A stretch of DNA of 64,000 nucleotides from an uncultured Spirochaetaceae bacterium (GTDB taxonomy: Bacteria; Spirochaetota; Spirochaetia; Treponematales; Treponemataceae): contig CACZYY010000005.1 in assembly GCA_902785455.1 (NCBI GenBank), positions 46,674 through 110,673 on the forward strand. Reading direction: 5' to 3'. The notes beneath the pieces were generated by a model. The model saw only the letters and a program-made list of their open reading frames with translations. It was not told the origin of the DNA and searched no databases. Shown here one piece after another: positions 46,756 through 55,301 of this stretch (its first letter is position 1; the number at the start of each line of letters is the position of its first letter). Position numbers and translations under genes: made by a program.

Positions 46756-47739
46756 ATGAAAATAACGGTTCTTGATGGGCACGGGCTGAATCCTGGAGAT
46801 GTATCTTGGGATGGAATAAAAGCCTTCGCGGATGAGTTTACAGTTTTTGACCGTTCTCCTCAAGAACTTGTTGTTGAACGAATCGGAAACAGCGAAATTG
46901 TTCTTCTGAATAAAGTTCATATCACAAAAGAGATTGTAGAAAACTGCCCAAATCTCCGTTATATCGGGGTTTTGGCGACAGGCTACAATGTCATTGATAC
47001 AGCCGCTTGCCGAGAGCGCGGTATTATTGTCACGAATATTCCTTCATATAGCACAAATGCTGTCGCACAGCATGTCTTTTCTTTTATTCTTCATTTTACA
47101 AATCAGGTAGCTTCACATTCAGTTTCAGTTCATGACGGTGGTTGGATTTCAAATCCTGATTTCTGCTATTGGCTTTCTCCGCTCACGGAGCTTTCTGGCA
47201 AAACTCTTGGAATTTACGGCTTTGGTCATATCGGACAGAAGGTTGCCGAGATTGCACATTCTTTTGGCATGAAGATTCTTGTTCATGCACATTCTGCAGA
47301 GTCTTTTGAAAAAGCAAAAAAAAGTCTTTCTTTTGATTCATCTGCTATTACAATGGTTTCTGTCGATGAGCTTTTTAAGGAGTCCGATTTTATTTCACTT
47401 CATGCTCCCCTCACCCCTGAGACCAAGAATCTTGTGAATTCAAAAACATTGTCACTCATGAAAAAATCCGCATATCTTATAAATACTGCCCGAGGCGGAA
47501 TGATTTGTGAAAAAGATGTGCGTGATGCACTTGATTCTGGCAAAATCGCGGGCTATGCTACAGATGTTCTTCTTGAAGAGCCAATGAGTAAGGATTGTCC
47601 GCTTTATAAGGCTCCAAACTGCGTTATTACTCCGCACTTAGCCTGGGCACCAAAAGAAACAAGGCTTCGTTTGCTTGGAATCGAAATAGAGAATATTAAA
47701 GCATTTTTGGCAGGAAAGCCAATTAATGTTGTGAATTAA
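46756..47739 (+). CDS. D-isomer-specific 2-hydroxyacid dehydrogenase
   Basis: The 327-residue NAD-dependent enzyme resembles glycerate/hydroxypyruvate dehydrogenases. It has the Rossmann motif GFGHIGQKVAEIA at about 154 and the catalytic Arg-Glu-His set in NTARGGMI (~245), EEPMSKD (~273) and ITPHLAWAPKE (~290). AGGAT precedes the ATG. Its place before leuCD suggests a linked hydroxy/keto-acid pathway, but the substrate cannot be read from sequence. Confidence 0.88.
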   Translation: MKITVLDGHGLNPGDVSWDGIKAFADEFTVFDRSPQELVVERIGNSEIVLLNKVHITKEIVENCPNLRYIGVLATGYNVIDTAACRERGIIVTNIPSYSTNAVAQHVFSFILHFTNQVASHSVSVHDGGWISNPDFCYWLSPLTELSGKTLGIYGFGHIGQKVAEIAHSFGMKILVHAHSAESFEKAKKSLSFDSSAITMVSVDELFKESDFISLHAPLTPETKNLVNSKTLSLMKKSAYLINTARGGMICEKDVRDALDSGKIAGYATDVLLEEPMSKDCPLYKAPNCVITPHLAWAPKETRLRLLGIEIENIKAFLAGKPINVVN

Positions 47740-47760
47740 ATATTAACAGAGGTATTTAAA

Positions 47761-49047
47761 ATGGGTAAGACGATTGCTCAAAAAATTTTTGAGTCACATC
47801 TTGTGGACACACCGTTTGACGGAACTTATGTCCTTAAACTTGATCGTGTTTTCTGTCACGAAATCACGACACCTGTCGCAATCAATGATTTGGTTGAGCG
47901 CGGTAAGGACAGGGTTTTTGACCCAACAAAAATCAAGGCCGTAATTGACCATGTAACTCCTTCAAAAGACAGCAAAACTGCAACTCAGTCAAAAATCTTG
48001 CGTGACTGGGCTCGCCGAAACAATATCAAAGACTTTTTTGACATTGGTGCAAATGGCGTTTGCCATGCTATTTTCCCGGAAAAAGGTTTTGTCCGCCCGG
48101 GCTACACTGTAATCATGGGTGACAGCCACACTTGTACGCACGGAGCATTCGGTGCTTTCGCTGCTGGTGTCGGAACAACTGACCTTGAGGTTGGAATCCT
48201 TAAGGGCGTATGCTCTTTCCGTGAGCCAAAATCAATCAAATTCGTATTGAACGGCAAATTGAAGGAAGGTGTTTATGCAAAGGACGTTATCCTTCACCTT
48301 ATCGGAAAAATCGGTGTTAACGGTGCTACAAACTGCGTAATCGAGTTCACAGGCCCGATTGTTGACAACATGGATATGGAAGAGCGAATGACTCTCTGTA
48401 ACATGGCAATTGAGGCCGGCGGCACAAGCGGAATCTGTTTCCCGGATGCAAAAACTGTCGATTATCTCTGGGAATTCATCAAAGATGAATACAAGTCAAA
48501 GGAAGACGCAATCGCTGACTACGCAAAATGGCGTGATGATGACGATGCAGTTTACGAAAAAGTAATCACAGAGGATCTGTCAAATCTGGAGCCAGTTTGC
48601 ACTATCAACTATAAGCCTGATCAGATTAAGAAAATCTCTGAGATGAAAGGCACAAAGGTTGATCAGGTTTACATTGGTTCATGCACTAACGGCCGAATCT
48701 CTGACCTTCGCATCGCCGCAAAAGTCCTCAAAGGACACAAACTTGCAGACGGTGTTCGCGGTATCGTAAGCCCTGCAACACCAAAAATCTACAAGATGGC
48801 TGTGGATGAGGGAATCATCGACATTTTCCTCGAAGCAGGATTCTGTGTAACCAACCCGACTTGCGGTGCATGTCTTGGTATGTCAAACGGCGTTCTTGCT
48901 GAGGGTGAGGTCTGTGCTTCAACAACAAACCGCAACTTCAACGGCCGAATGGGTAAAGGCGGCATGGTTCATCTTATGAGCCCGGCAAGTGCTACTGCAA
49001 CTGCAATCACAGGAACCATCGCAAATTCAGAACTTTACAAAGGCTAA
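47761..49047 (+). CDS. leuC: 3-isopropylmalate dehydratase large subunit
   Basis: The 428-residue aconitase-superfamily protein carries the [4Fe-4S] ligands in GSCTNGR (~305) and TNPTCGACLG (~365). Its length matches the shorter LeuC/HACN class, so homoaconitase or citraconate hydratase activity is a possible alternative. It is followed by its small subunit. No leuA or leuB is in the window. Confidence 0.88.
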   Translation: MGKTIAQKIFESHLVDTPFDGTYVLKLDRVFCHEITTPVAINDLVERGKDRVFDPTKIKAVIDHVTPSKDSKTATQSKILRDWARRNNIKDFFDIGANGVCHAIFPEKGFVRPGYTVIMGDSHTCTHGAFGAFAAGVGTTDLEVGILKGVCSFREPKSIKFVLNGKLKEGVYAKDVILHLIGKIGVNGATNCVIEFTGPIVDNMDMEERMTLCNMAIEAGGTSGICFPDAKTVDYLWEFIKDEYKSKEDAIADYAKWRDDDDAVYEKVITEDLSNLEPVCTINYKPDQIKKISEMKGTKVDQVYIGSCTNGRISDLRIAAKVLKGHKLADGVRGIVSPATPKIYKMAVDEGIIDIFLEAGFCVTNPTCGACLGMSNGVLAEGEVCASTTNRNFNGRMGKGGMVHLMSPASATATAITGTIANSELYKG

Positions 49048-49086
49048 TTAAGCCGTTTTATTATAGAAGCTTAAAAGGAGAAAACT

Positions 49087-49620
49087 ATGAAAGCTTTTGG
49101 TGGAGATGTACTCTTCTTGGATCGCTCAGATATTAACACTGACGAGATTATCCCTGCGAAATATCTTACAGAGGTTTCAAAACAGGCACTCAAACCTTAT
49201 CTTCTTGAAGACCTCAAGCTTGATGGATTCGATGCAAAACGCGATGTTCCGAACAAAAAGGTAATCATCACTCGTGAGAATTTCGGTTGTGGTTCAAGCC
49301 GTGAGCATGCTCCTTGGGCTTTGGAAGTAAACGGAATTTATGCTGTAATCGCTCCAAATTTCGCACGAATCTTCTACCAGAACATGTACAACTGCGGTCT
49401 TTTGGCACTCAACATGCCAAAAAAAGACATTGATGATATGTTCCGCACATTCGGTACGAAAGACTGTGAATGCAAAATCGAGCAGAAGGAAGACGGAACA
49501 TGGAAGGTTAAGCTCATCGCAGGAAGCCTTTCAAAAAGCTATCCGTTCAAGCTCGAAGGATTCGAAAAGGCCCTCATTGAAAATGAAGGCTGGATCGGCT
49601 ATGCAGAGAGCAAATACTAA
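49087..49620 (+). CDS. leuD: 3-isopropylmalate dehydratase small subunit
   Basis: The 177-residue swivel-domain subunit has FLDRSDINTDEIIPAKYLT and the hallmark NFGCGSSREHAPWAL. AAAAGGAG precedes the ATG. It partners LeuC, encoded 39 bases upstream. Confidence 0.9.
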   Translation: MKAFGGDVLFLDRSDINTDEIIPAKYLTEVSKQALKPYLLEDLKLDGFDAKRDVPNKKVIITRENFGCGSSREHAPWALEVNGIYAVIAPNFARIFYQNMYNCGLLALNMPKKDIDDMFRTFGTKDCECKIEQKEDGTWKVKLIAGSLSKSYPFKLEGFEKALIENEGWIGYAESKY

Positions 49621-49625
49621 GTTTT

Positions 49626-49761
49626 ATCCACAGATTAGCACAGATTTACACAGATTATATATTTAGTAGGTTTGTGTTCAGTTCCTCACAGAGCTTTAGA
49701 GTACACAGAGAGCTTTGTGAGGATTTATTTTTTTTCTCTGTGTCTCTGTGTCCTCTGTGAG
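49626..49761. repeat. Compound CACAGAT and CTCACAGAG repeat after leuD
   Basis: The left part has three CACAGATT units (49626-49657). The right part has CCTCACAGAG (49684-49693), TACACAGAGAG and CTCTGTGAG (49753-49761). The two sub-families that occur separately elsewhere are adjacent here. The start of the next gene lies inside it. Confidence 0.75.
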
Positions 49762-50461
49762 AAATTTCAAATTCTTCGTTTTTCTTTATGTTCTTCTCTT
49801 TCTGGTGATTGCGCCGATTGTTTTTCAGTTTTTTGGTGAGCGGCAGGAAGCTGTTGTTGCTTATTACCCTTTTGTGGTGTTTCTTAATGGCGGGATTGCG
49901 TTTTTAATTTATTATTTTGCACTTAAGGGGCGGATTTTTGAAAAGCCTGTGATAAGGGAGAAAAAGCCTTTTTTTGTTTATTCTTCGAGTGCGCTTATTT
50001 CTTTTGGTGTTTTATGTCTTTCTTCTGTGATTTTTGAATCAGCTTCGTATTTTTTTAGGATTGGCGGTGGCATTCAGAAGGTTATTTTTCCTTCTTCTTT
50101 TTTGGGCTGGGTAAATTTCTTTTTTGGAGTGATTTTCGCTGCTTTTTTTGAGGAAGTGATTTACCGATTCTATTTACCGAGAGCTTTCCGAGAGATTTTA
50201 CAGAAAAGATTGACAGGCAAGAAAAAAGCTTCGGAAAAAATGTTTGATAACCAAAGGCTTTCGGTTTTTTGCGAAGGACTTGCCCTGCTTTTGTTTGGAC
50301 TGGGGCATGTTTATCTTGGATTTTTGGGATTTTTGAATGCTCTTGTATGCGGAGCGGCGTTGCGATTATGCATGATTAAGACGAAATCCCTGTGGATTCC
50401 GTTTGGGATACATGCGGTATATAATTTTCTCTCATTTTTGATTGTGTTCCTGTTGTTTTAG
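49748..50461 (+). CDS. CPBP-family intramembrane metalloprotease
   Basis: The protein of about 237 residues has six to eight membrane spans and the CPBP (Abi/Rce1-like) motifs: FFEEVIYRFYL with the EExxxR pair, GLGHVYLG and PFGIHAVYN. These proteases process prenylated or membrane peptides in other organisms. The start is GTG 49748 or GTG 49757, both inside the CTCTGTGAG arm of a repeat and without a ribosome site, so the natural start is uncertain. Confidence 0.85.
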   Translation: MSSVRNFKFFVFLYVLLFLVIAPIVFQFFGERQEAVVAYYPFVVFLNGGIAFLIYYFALKGRIFEKPVIREKKPFFVYSSSALISFGVLCLSSVIFESASYFFRIGGGIQKVIFPSSFLGWVNFFFGVIFAAFFEEVIYRFYLPRAFREILQKRLTGKKKASEKMFDNQRLSVFCEGLALLLFGLGHVYLGFLGFLNALVCGAALRLCMIKTKSLWIPFGIHAVYNFLSFLIVFLLF

Positions 50462-50533
50462 ATTTTGAGCGATCTTTTCATTTAGAAGCTCATTTTCTCC
50501 TATAATTATCAACTAGTGATGGATTCTTTCATC

Positions 50534-50866
50534 TTATTCTTTAAGTGTTTTTGCGATCCCATAAAAACTCAGCAGGTACAGCAAAAATAAAATGCCTGTT
50601 ATGACAATGTACGGAGCCTGCTTAAATCCTTTGCATGCAAAAAGCAAATGTTCTACGAGCGAAATCACAAAGAATACGAGTGACAGTGCCTTTATATTTG
50701 CGCTGCCCCGTCCGAACGATACTGCAAGAAGACCAACAAGTGTAAGAAAAAGAAATCCTCCGCCCCCGAAAGTCAGAAACAAGTTTGATGTCCCCGCGTA
50801 AAATCCGTAACCGACAAGGACAGCAATACCAAGTGAAATTAAAATCAAAATCCAACTTATTTTCAT
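50534..50866 (-). CDS. Small four-span membrane protein
   Basis: The 110-residue protein has hydrophobic segments at about 4-22, 31-50, 60-78 and 85-106. The ATG at 50866 is chosen because GGAG precedes it; a longer frame runs into the 101-bp repeat and is rejected. It is downstream of the SPFH operon on the same strand, separated by the repeat. No family is recognised. Confidence 0.65.
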   Translation of the reverse strand: MKISWILILISLGIAVLVGYGFYAGTSNLFLTFGGGGFLFLTLVGLLAVSFGRGSANIKALSLVFFVISLVEHLLFACKGFKQAPYIVITGILFLLYLLSFYGIAKTLKE

Positions 50867-50886
50867 AAGAACTCCATGTTTACGAT

Positions 50887-50987
50887 GGGCGTTACCTGCC
50901 CTACGGGCAGGTCGGGCTTTTCGCAGTTCCGCTATCGCTCCATACCGCAAACGGTACGGCTTACGCCGCTGCTACAACCCCTAACGC
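50887..50987. repeat. GGGCGTT...TAACGC element, copy 1
   Basis: The 101-bp element starts GGGCGTTACC and ends CCCCTAACGC, so the outer ends are inverted (GCGTTA/TAACGC). Inside are a small hairpin CCTGCCC-TAC-GGGCAGG, the block TCGGGCTTTTCGCAGTTCCG, and ACGGCTTACGCCGCTGCTAC. It begins two bases past the SPFH gene stop. A second copy lies at 60.3 kb in opposite orientation. Confidence 0.8.
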
Positions 50988-50989
50988 TT

Positions 50990-52321
50990 TTACAATGCCG
51001 GTGGCACAGGTGGAATTGGTGGGGTTGCCTGACCAAAAAGTGTCGAAAGCTCAGGCATATTTCCTGCTGCCATCCAGTTTGCCATTCCTGCTTTCCAAAC
51101 AAGACTGTCACGGGTAAGCTGACCGTTTGCCGCCATCTGAGAAAGCGTGGCAACAGGATAAGGCCCTGTACTCTGTCCGTTCACGGCGACATTGTAGCCA
51201 TCTTGCTTTGGTGGCGGCGGTGGAACTTGCTGATTCAGTCCGCCCAGAGCATTGTTCATCATACTTGCCATATTCTGCCCGATTGCGCCGCCCATTGCCA
51301 TTCCAGCCATCATGCTTGCGGGATTAAAGCCAGTTCCACTTCCAAGATTTACGCCAAGACCGCCAGCCGCTCCCATTTTTCCAAGTGCCTCAGCACCCGC
51401 AAGACCCACCCGTGTCGCCTGATCAATCTGATGAGCCGCAAGGTTCGCACTTTCCGTTCCTAGACGGGCCGCACGCTGGTATTCGTCCATATTGATGTCT
51501 GCCATGCGCTCCATCTGATGAATGCTGATTGCACTCTTTGCTTTTTCCTGGTCGCTGATAATATCCGTGGTGACAGCCTTAAGCTCACGGTATCCTTCGC
51601 TTTCCTTATCAAGCTCAATGTCGCTTACATCAACCGAAGTGACAGTAACACCAAATTCATTCGAAAGACGAGTTTGCAGAGCAGATGTCAAAGTATTGCT
51701 TACTTCAAAATTTTTTCTTTCTAAATGAATGACTGGAATCCCCAAATCAAAAGGAATGTTTGCTACAATTGATTTTGCATAATTGCAGACCGCATCACGA
51801 ATCTGGAGCTTGAAAGCTTCCAAATCAAAATCAATGAGCCTGTGAAGCTTTATGAATTCCTTGTAATCCTTAATCCTAAAATTGATAGAACCTCGGACTG
51901 CCACAGGAATCGTAAAGTTTGTATTGCGCGAATCAGCCACATCAAAAAACGGTACACCGAATTTAACTTGAATAAGTCCTGCCAGGTTGATAAAGTAGAT
52001 TTCCGCCTGAAAAGGACTTGCCCCGCCGAATGCCGCCCCAACTATAGAAGAAAGCACAGGAAAGTTTGCTGTCTTAATCGTCTGGTCAAAAGGTCCTTCG
52101 ATATAGTCCTGCATTGCACCGCTTTTCTGTGGATAAACAAAAACAGCAACCTCGCCGTCCTTTACGCGCAAGGAAGAGCCGTAGCGGATTGCGTTTTCTT
52201 TTTTGGTTGAGTTTGCATCAACGGCTCCAGCTGGCCGCCACTTCCAGATAAGATAAGTCGGCTCATCACAACGGATTACATCCATTAAACCGCCTTCATT
52301 TTTTTTGTTGAATATGCCCAT
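50990..52321 (-). CDS. SPFH-domain (YdjI-like) protein with C-terminal GYF_2 domain
   Basis: The 443-residue protein matches the virion-core/YdjI-type SPFH family: DVIRCDEPTYLIWKWRP, GSSLRVKDGEVAVFVYP and PVAVRGSINFRIKDYKEFIK. A glycine/methionine-rich stretch follows at about 315-370, and a GYF_2 domain from about 380 (GQSTGPYPVATLSQMAANGQ, LVWKAGMANWMAA). SPFH proteins form membrane-associated assemblies; YdjI of B. subtilis is in a cell-envelope stress operon with a zinc-ribbon protein. It ends a four-gene operon. Confidence 0.85.
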   Translation of the reverse strand: MGIFNKKNEGGLMDVIRCDEPTYLIWKWRPAGAVDANSTKKENAIRYGSSLRVKDGEVAVFVYPQKSGAMQDYIEGPFDQTIKTANFPVLSSIVGAAFGGASPFQAEIYFINLAGLIQVKFGVPFFDVADSRNTNFTIPVAVRGSINFRIKDYKEFIKLHRLIDFDLEAFKLQIRDAVCNYAKSIVANIPFDLGIPVIHLERKNFEVSNTLTSALQTRLSNEFGVTVTSVDVSDIELDKESEGYRELKAVTTDIISDQEKAKSAISIHQMERMADINMDEYQRAARLGTESANLAAHQIDQATRVGLAGAEALGKMGAAGGLGVNLGSGTGFNPASMMAGMAMGGAIGQNMASMMNNALGGLNQQVPPPPPKQDGYNVAVNGQSTGPYPVATLSQMAANGQLTRDSLVWKAGMANWMAAGNMPELSTLFGQATPPIPPVPPAL

Positions 52322-52338
52322 TTGCTTTAGCTCCTTAA

Positions 52339-53478
52339 CTATTTAATATATATCCTGTCCCAAGTAATCTCGCGTTTATCCGCATCTTCTCTGCTTTTCC
52401 CAGATGCTAATAAATCTGCCTTTAGAGTCTCATTTGTGACAGTTAGATCGAAACTTATTTTTATTCTACAGGTTTTAGCATTCATAATATTTGCGATTGC
52501 CTTCTTATATCTTCTTGTAGGGTGCTTTCCGTTAAAAGTCATCTTTATAATTTGGTAAAAAGAAAAATGTGCGTCCTTAAGCATTAAATCATCGCCGAAT
52601 CCTGAAATCTTAGCGATAAAAAGACAGTCTTGCGTTTCTATATCAGATTTTATAGATATAAATACATCATTAAAAGAACCTCCAGTCCAAGATAAGCGTG
52701 TTGTACAATCTTTTGCATTCCATTTCTTCATAGTCAAGAAATCTTTATATTGTTTTTCAATCTCAGCTTTTATATTGCCCTGTGCAACAAGTTGTCCGCT
52801 AATTCTAGGAAGGTCATCACCTGTATCTTCCCCATAAGAAAGAGTTATTCCCTTACCACCAATTTGAAAATATTTTGCGGCATCCCCCATTAGAGTAACA
52901 TTTTCAGCAGGAATAAATGATTCTTTAGGAATCTTTATAAATCCGCCAGTAATATTCACATAAGTCAATATAAGTACAAGAACAATAATTGCCACTGCTC
53001 CAAAAATTCCTGCAATTATACCTGTTTTCATTTTCTTTGCTTTTGAAGTTGCTGTATCAACTTCTTTTTGAATCATCGCAACTTTTGCAAGACCATCAGG
53101 GTCAGAGGCAAGTGCTATCTTTGCTTTCATAGAAAGTTGGTTTAACTTTGCTTTCCAGATTTCATTTAAGCGGATATTTTTTTTACCTTCGGTAGTAAAA
53201 GGATTTACATTTGTTTTTATTAACGAAGCCGCAAGAACATAAAATTCTAGGATTGATTCTTTTGTATTCGGAACAACATAGTTTTCAATCAGATTTTGGG
53301 TATCTTTTTCCGAATACGCGTCTGTAAGTCGTTCAAAAAAATCTTTTACAGACTCATTCACACGATTATCATTAAGTTCGTGTCCACAACTAGGACAAAT
53401 ACTTGTAAAACTATTTATTTCAGCACCACAGTTCGGACATTTTTTTATAGTGCCAACATATTCCATTTCTCTTGCCAT
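52339..53478 (-). CDS. Zinc-ribbon single-span membrane protein
   Basis: The 379-residue protein has a zinc ribbon at residues about 14-31 (CPNCG and CPSCG), a cytoplasmic helical part, one membrane span at about 150-172, and an unrecognised extracytoplasmic domain of some 200 residues. The layout recalls YdjG, the zinc-ribbon partner of YdjI. It is 17 bases upstream of the SPFH gene. Proposed role: membrane partner of the SPFH protein, by context only. Confidence 0.75.
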   Translation of the reverse strand: MAREMEYVGTIKKCPNCGAEINSFTSICPSCGHELNDNRVNESVKDFFERLTDAYSEKDTQNLIENYVVPNTKESILEFYVLAASLIKTNVNPFTTEGKKNIRLNEIWKAKLNQLSMKAKIALASDPDGLAKVAMIQKEVDTATSKAKKMKTGIIAGIFGAVAIIVLVLILTYVNITGGFIKIPKESFIPAENVTLMGDAAKYFQIGGKGITLSYGEDTGDDLPRISGQLVAQGNIKAEIEKQYKDFLTMKKWNAKDCTTRLSWTGGSFNDVFISIKSDIETQDCLFIAKISGFGDDLMLKDAHFSFYQIIKMTFNGKHPTRRYKKAIANIMNAKTCRIKISFDLTVTNETLKADLLASGKSREDADKREITWDRIYIK

Positions 53479-53509
53479 TTTATCTTCCTCCTGTTATGGC
53501 TAGTTCTGT

Positions 53510-53932
53510 TTAGTTATTTATTGGTAAAAATATTTGTAATGCTTCGGACAAATCTTTCTTGTAGTTACCTCTCAGAGTTTTCAAACTTACATTGTTTACC
53601 CCGCTTCTGTTTTTAATTAGATTTTTAGTTTCAGAAGCAGAAACAACAAAAATTTCAGGTTGTAATTCAATAGATTTAAAATCACTGTAATAAACAAAGA
53701 TAAAATAATGATTTACATCCTGAAATGTATCTTCGTGATTTCCTAAAATAAAATCCCCGCTACTTTGTAGCCCTTTTACATCAATTGTTAAAGCAGTTCC
53801 GGCTTTATTCACGACAATGTCCACTTTCTTCTTATTGCCAAGCGTCAAAGTTGCATCAGCTCCAAGTCGAATTAATGTTGATAAAACAAAAAATTCTGAT
53901 GCTAAACATGTAATACTATTATCGGCCATCAT
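53510..53932 (-). CDS. PD-(D/E)xK nuclease-fold-like protein
   Basis: The protein of about 140 residues shows the restriction-endonuclease-fold pattern: a helix with glutamate (ASEFFVLSTLIRLGA), then KKVDIVV and TIDVKG, giving D...DxK. It is small, like stand-alone nuclease or nucleic-acid-binding members of the clan. ATG 53932 and 53929 are adjacent; AAGGGG just upstream favours either over the longer frame. It lies between the zinc-finger and zinc-ribbon genes of the SPFH operon. The fold is inferred from motif spacing. Confidence 0.6.
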   Translation of the reverse strand: MMADNSITCLASEFFVLSTLIRLGADATLTLGNKKKVDIVVNKAGTALTIDVKGLQSSGDFILGNHEDTFQDVNHYFIFVYYSDFKSIELQPEIFVVSASETKNLIKNRSGVNNVSLKTLRGNYKKDLSEALQIFLPINN

Positions 53933-53939
53933 TTTCCCC

Positions 53940-54401
53940 TTACTTCTTTCCAAACATTCCACCGAAAGCCATACCAAAAGCGTTTTTAAGTTCTTTTTTC
54001 ACATCGTTCATCGGCTTTGCAAGTTCATCTTTCATTTGCTGCCCCGCTTCTGAAAATTGCTTTTTTGTTTCTTCTTTCATATCCACAAACGGCTGTGCGA
54101 TATTATCTTTCATTTCTGCAAACTGTTGGGCTACCCCGTCTTTATACTTTTCCATTTCGGTAAGTTCGCCCTTAGCCTTTCGTTCCTCAAAGTCGGCTTT
54201 CTTTTCTGCCTTTGATTCCTGTGCGGCAAGTTTGCACGCTTTTGAGCAGTAGTTTTTCTTTACAGTATGAATCGCAGTTCCTATAACTCCCCCTGTTGCA
54301 CCAAAAATGCCTTCTCCGTCACAGTTTTTATATAGTTTTCCGCACCAGTCGCAACGAACTTCACCGGTCAACGCCGTTTTTGCATGATTTAAAAATCCCA
54401 T
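53940..54401 (-). CDS. Zinc-finger plus amphipathic-helix protein heading the SPFH operon
   Basis: The 153-residue protein has a treble-clef-like zinc site (CDWCG near 17-21 and YCSKAC near 50-55). A long charged, helical C-terminus follows from about 60 and ends in a short glycine/phenylalanine/methionine segment that could touch membrane. GGAGGAG precedes the ATG. It is the first gene after the duplicated cis-element copy A. No family is recognised. Confidence 0.7.
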   Translation of the reverse strand: MGFLNHAKTALTGEVRCDWCGKLYKNCDGEGIFGATGGVIGTAIHTVKKNYCSKACKLAAQESKAEKKADFEERKAKGELTEMEKYKDGVAQQFAEMKDNIAQPFVDMKEETKKQFSEAGQQMKDELAKPMNDVKKELKNAFGMAFGGMFGKK

Positions 54402-54435
54402 ATCACTCCTCCAGGACTGTTATTATTTTATGTTT

Positions 54436-54511
54436 CCATTCTACCCCACATTCCAAAAATTGCTTTGGTCTTTAATCCCAAGAATTATTGGAAGTTTTTG
54501 GGAGTTTTTCC
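54436..54511. promoter_or_regulatory. Duplicated regulatory block, copy A (SPFH operon)
   Basis: This block shares TACCCCA..TTCCAAAA..GCTTTGGTC and TTTTTGGGAGTTTTTCC with copy B at 56917-56995 in the same order and spacing. Read on the minus strand it holds a dyad CCAAA-N6-TTTGG, with TAGAAT about 17 bases downstream of the AAAGCA half. It lies immediately upstream of the SPFH operon. Confidence 0.6.
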
Positions 54512-54527
54512 TAATATTCCCCCTTTT

Positions 54528-55301
54528 TTATTTCTTTATTTTTTCTTTCACAAAGTGTGGAATGCCGCGCTCTTCATCTACGGAGATTGAAAAAAGCAGC
54601 ATTTCAGTTTCATAGATTTTCTTAAAACCGAGTTTTTTTGTCAGATTTTTTATCAGATAGCAGTATTCTGAATATGTTGTAAATGTGTATGCAATTTCTT
54701 TTTCAAAAAATACATAGGCAATTGTTTCATAATTGTATTTTGGAATTATTTTGTTTCTGCCTGAAAGCGGTCTAAAAAGATGAATTTTATCATAGTCCAG
54801 CTGTGCAAAGAAAAGCACCCAGTTAAGTGCAAAAATATTCCGTGAATCACAGATGACATACTCATCAGGGCTAAGGAAAGACAGAACCTTTGAACGCAAA
54901 GAAATTGAATCAGAAAGTTTTATATCATCGAGTTTTTCTTTTCCGCTCTGGTTTTTGTCATAGAAGTTTTTTATGTCATTATTGATTTTGTCAAAATCTT
55001 TAACTGAATGTACTCCGCCCCATTCTTTTATAATCCACTCGGAAAGTTTCTGGTTCTGCTCATTTACCCCGCCATTTTCTGCACAGAAATACTTTTGCAG
55101 GATTTCTTTTAGCTGTAGATTTTTTTCGTAGAGGCTATCCTGTTTTTCAAGAAGCGCAAAATCTTCTTCGGAAAGAATGTCTTTTAAGCCGTCAGTTTTG
55201 AAACTACAGTCAAAATGATTTTTATAATTTTCCTGATTTTTGAACCCATACAGAATATCCACGGTTTCATTTTCTATTGTTTTTTTAGCTGCTTCAGTCA
55301 T
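54528..55301 (-). CDS. Unknown protein, possible OGG-fold DNA glycosylase relative
   Basis: The 257-residue protein has no signal or membrane segment. A stretch near residues 125-165 (LRSKVLSFLSPDEYVICDSR, then NIFALNWVLFF) resembles a helical pattern seen in OGG-fold glycosylase-like proteins of mobile and defence contexts, but the catalytic Lys/Asp pair cannot be assigned, so this is tentative. Its ATG overlaps the FliM-like gene stop by eight bases, showing coupling. Confidence 0.6.
   Translation of the reverse strand: MTEAAKKTIENETVDILYGFKNQENYKNHFDCSFKTDGLKDILSEEDFALLEKQDSLYEKNLQLKEILQKYFCAENGGVNEQNQKLSEWIIKEWGGVHSVKDFDKINNDIKNFYDKNQSGKEKLDDIKLSDSISLRSKVLSFLSPDEYVICDSRNIFALNWVLFFAQLDYDKIHLFRPLSGRNKIIPKYNYETIAYVFFEKEIAYTFTTYSEYCYLIKNLTKKLGFKKIYETEMLLFSISVDEERGIPHFVKEKIKK

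Noticed and set aside
16293..49761. CACAGA tracts as CRISPR arrays
   Set aside because: The units are too short and irregular, have no uniform spacers, and no cas genes are present.
50876..51463. 195-codon plus-strand frame opposite the SPFH gene
   Set aside because: It begins in the 101-bp repeat, has no ribosome site, and is antisense to a recognised SPFH-GYF protein.
53940..54401. Reading the helical zinc-finger protein as a PspA homologue
   Set aside because: It has charged helices in a YdjI-like context, but it is much shorter than PspA and carries a zinc finger, so the family cannot be claimed.
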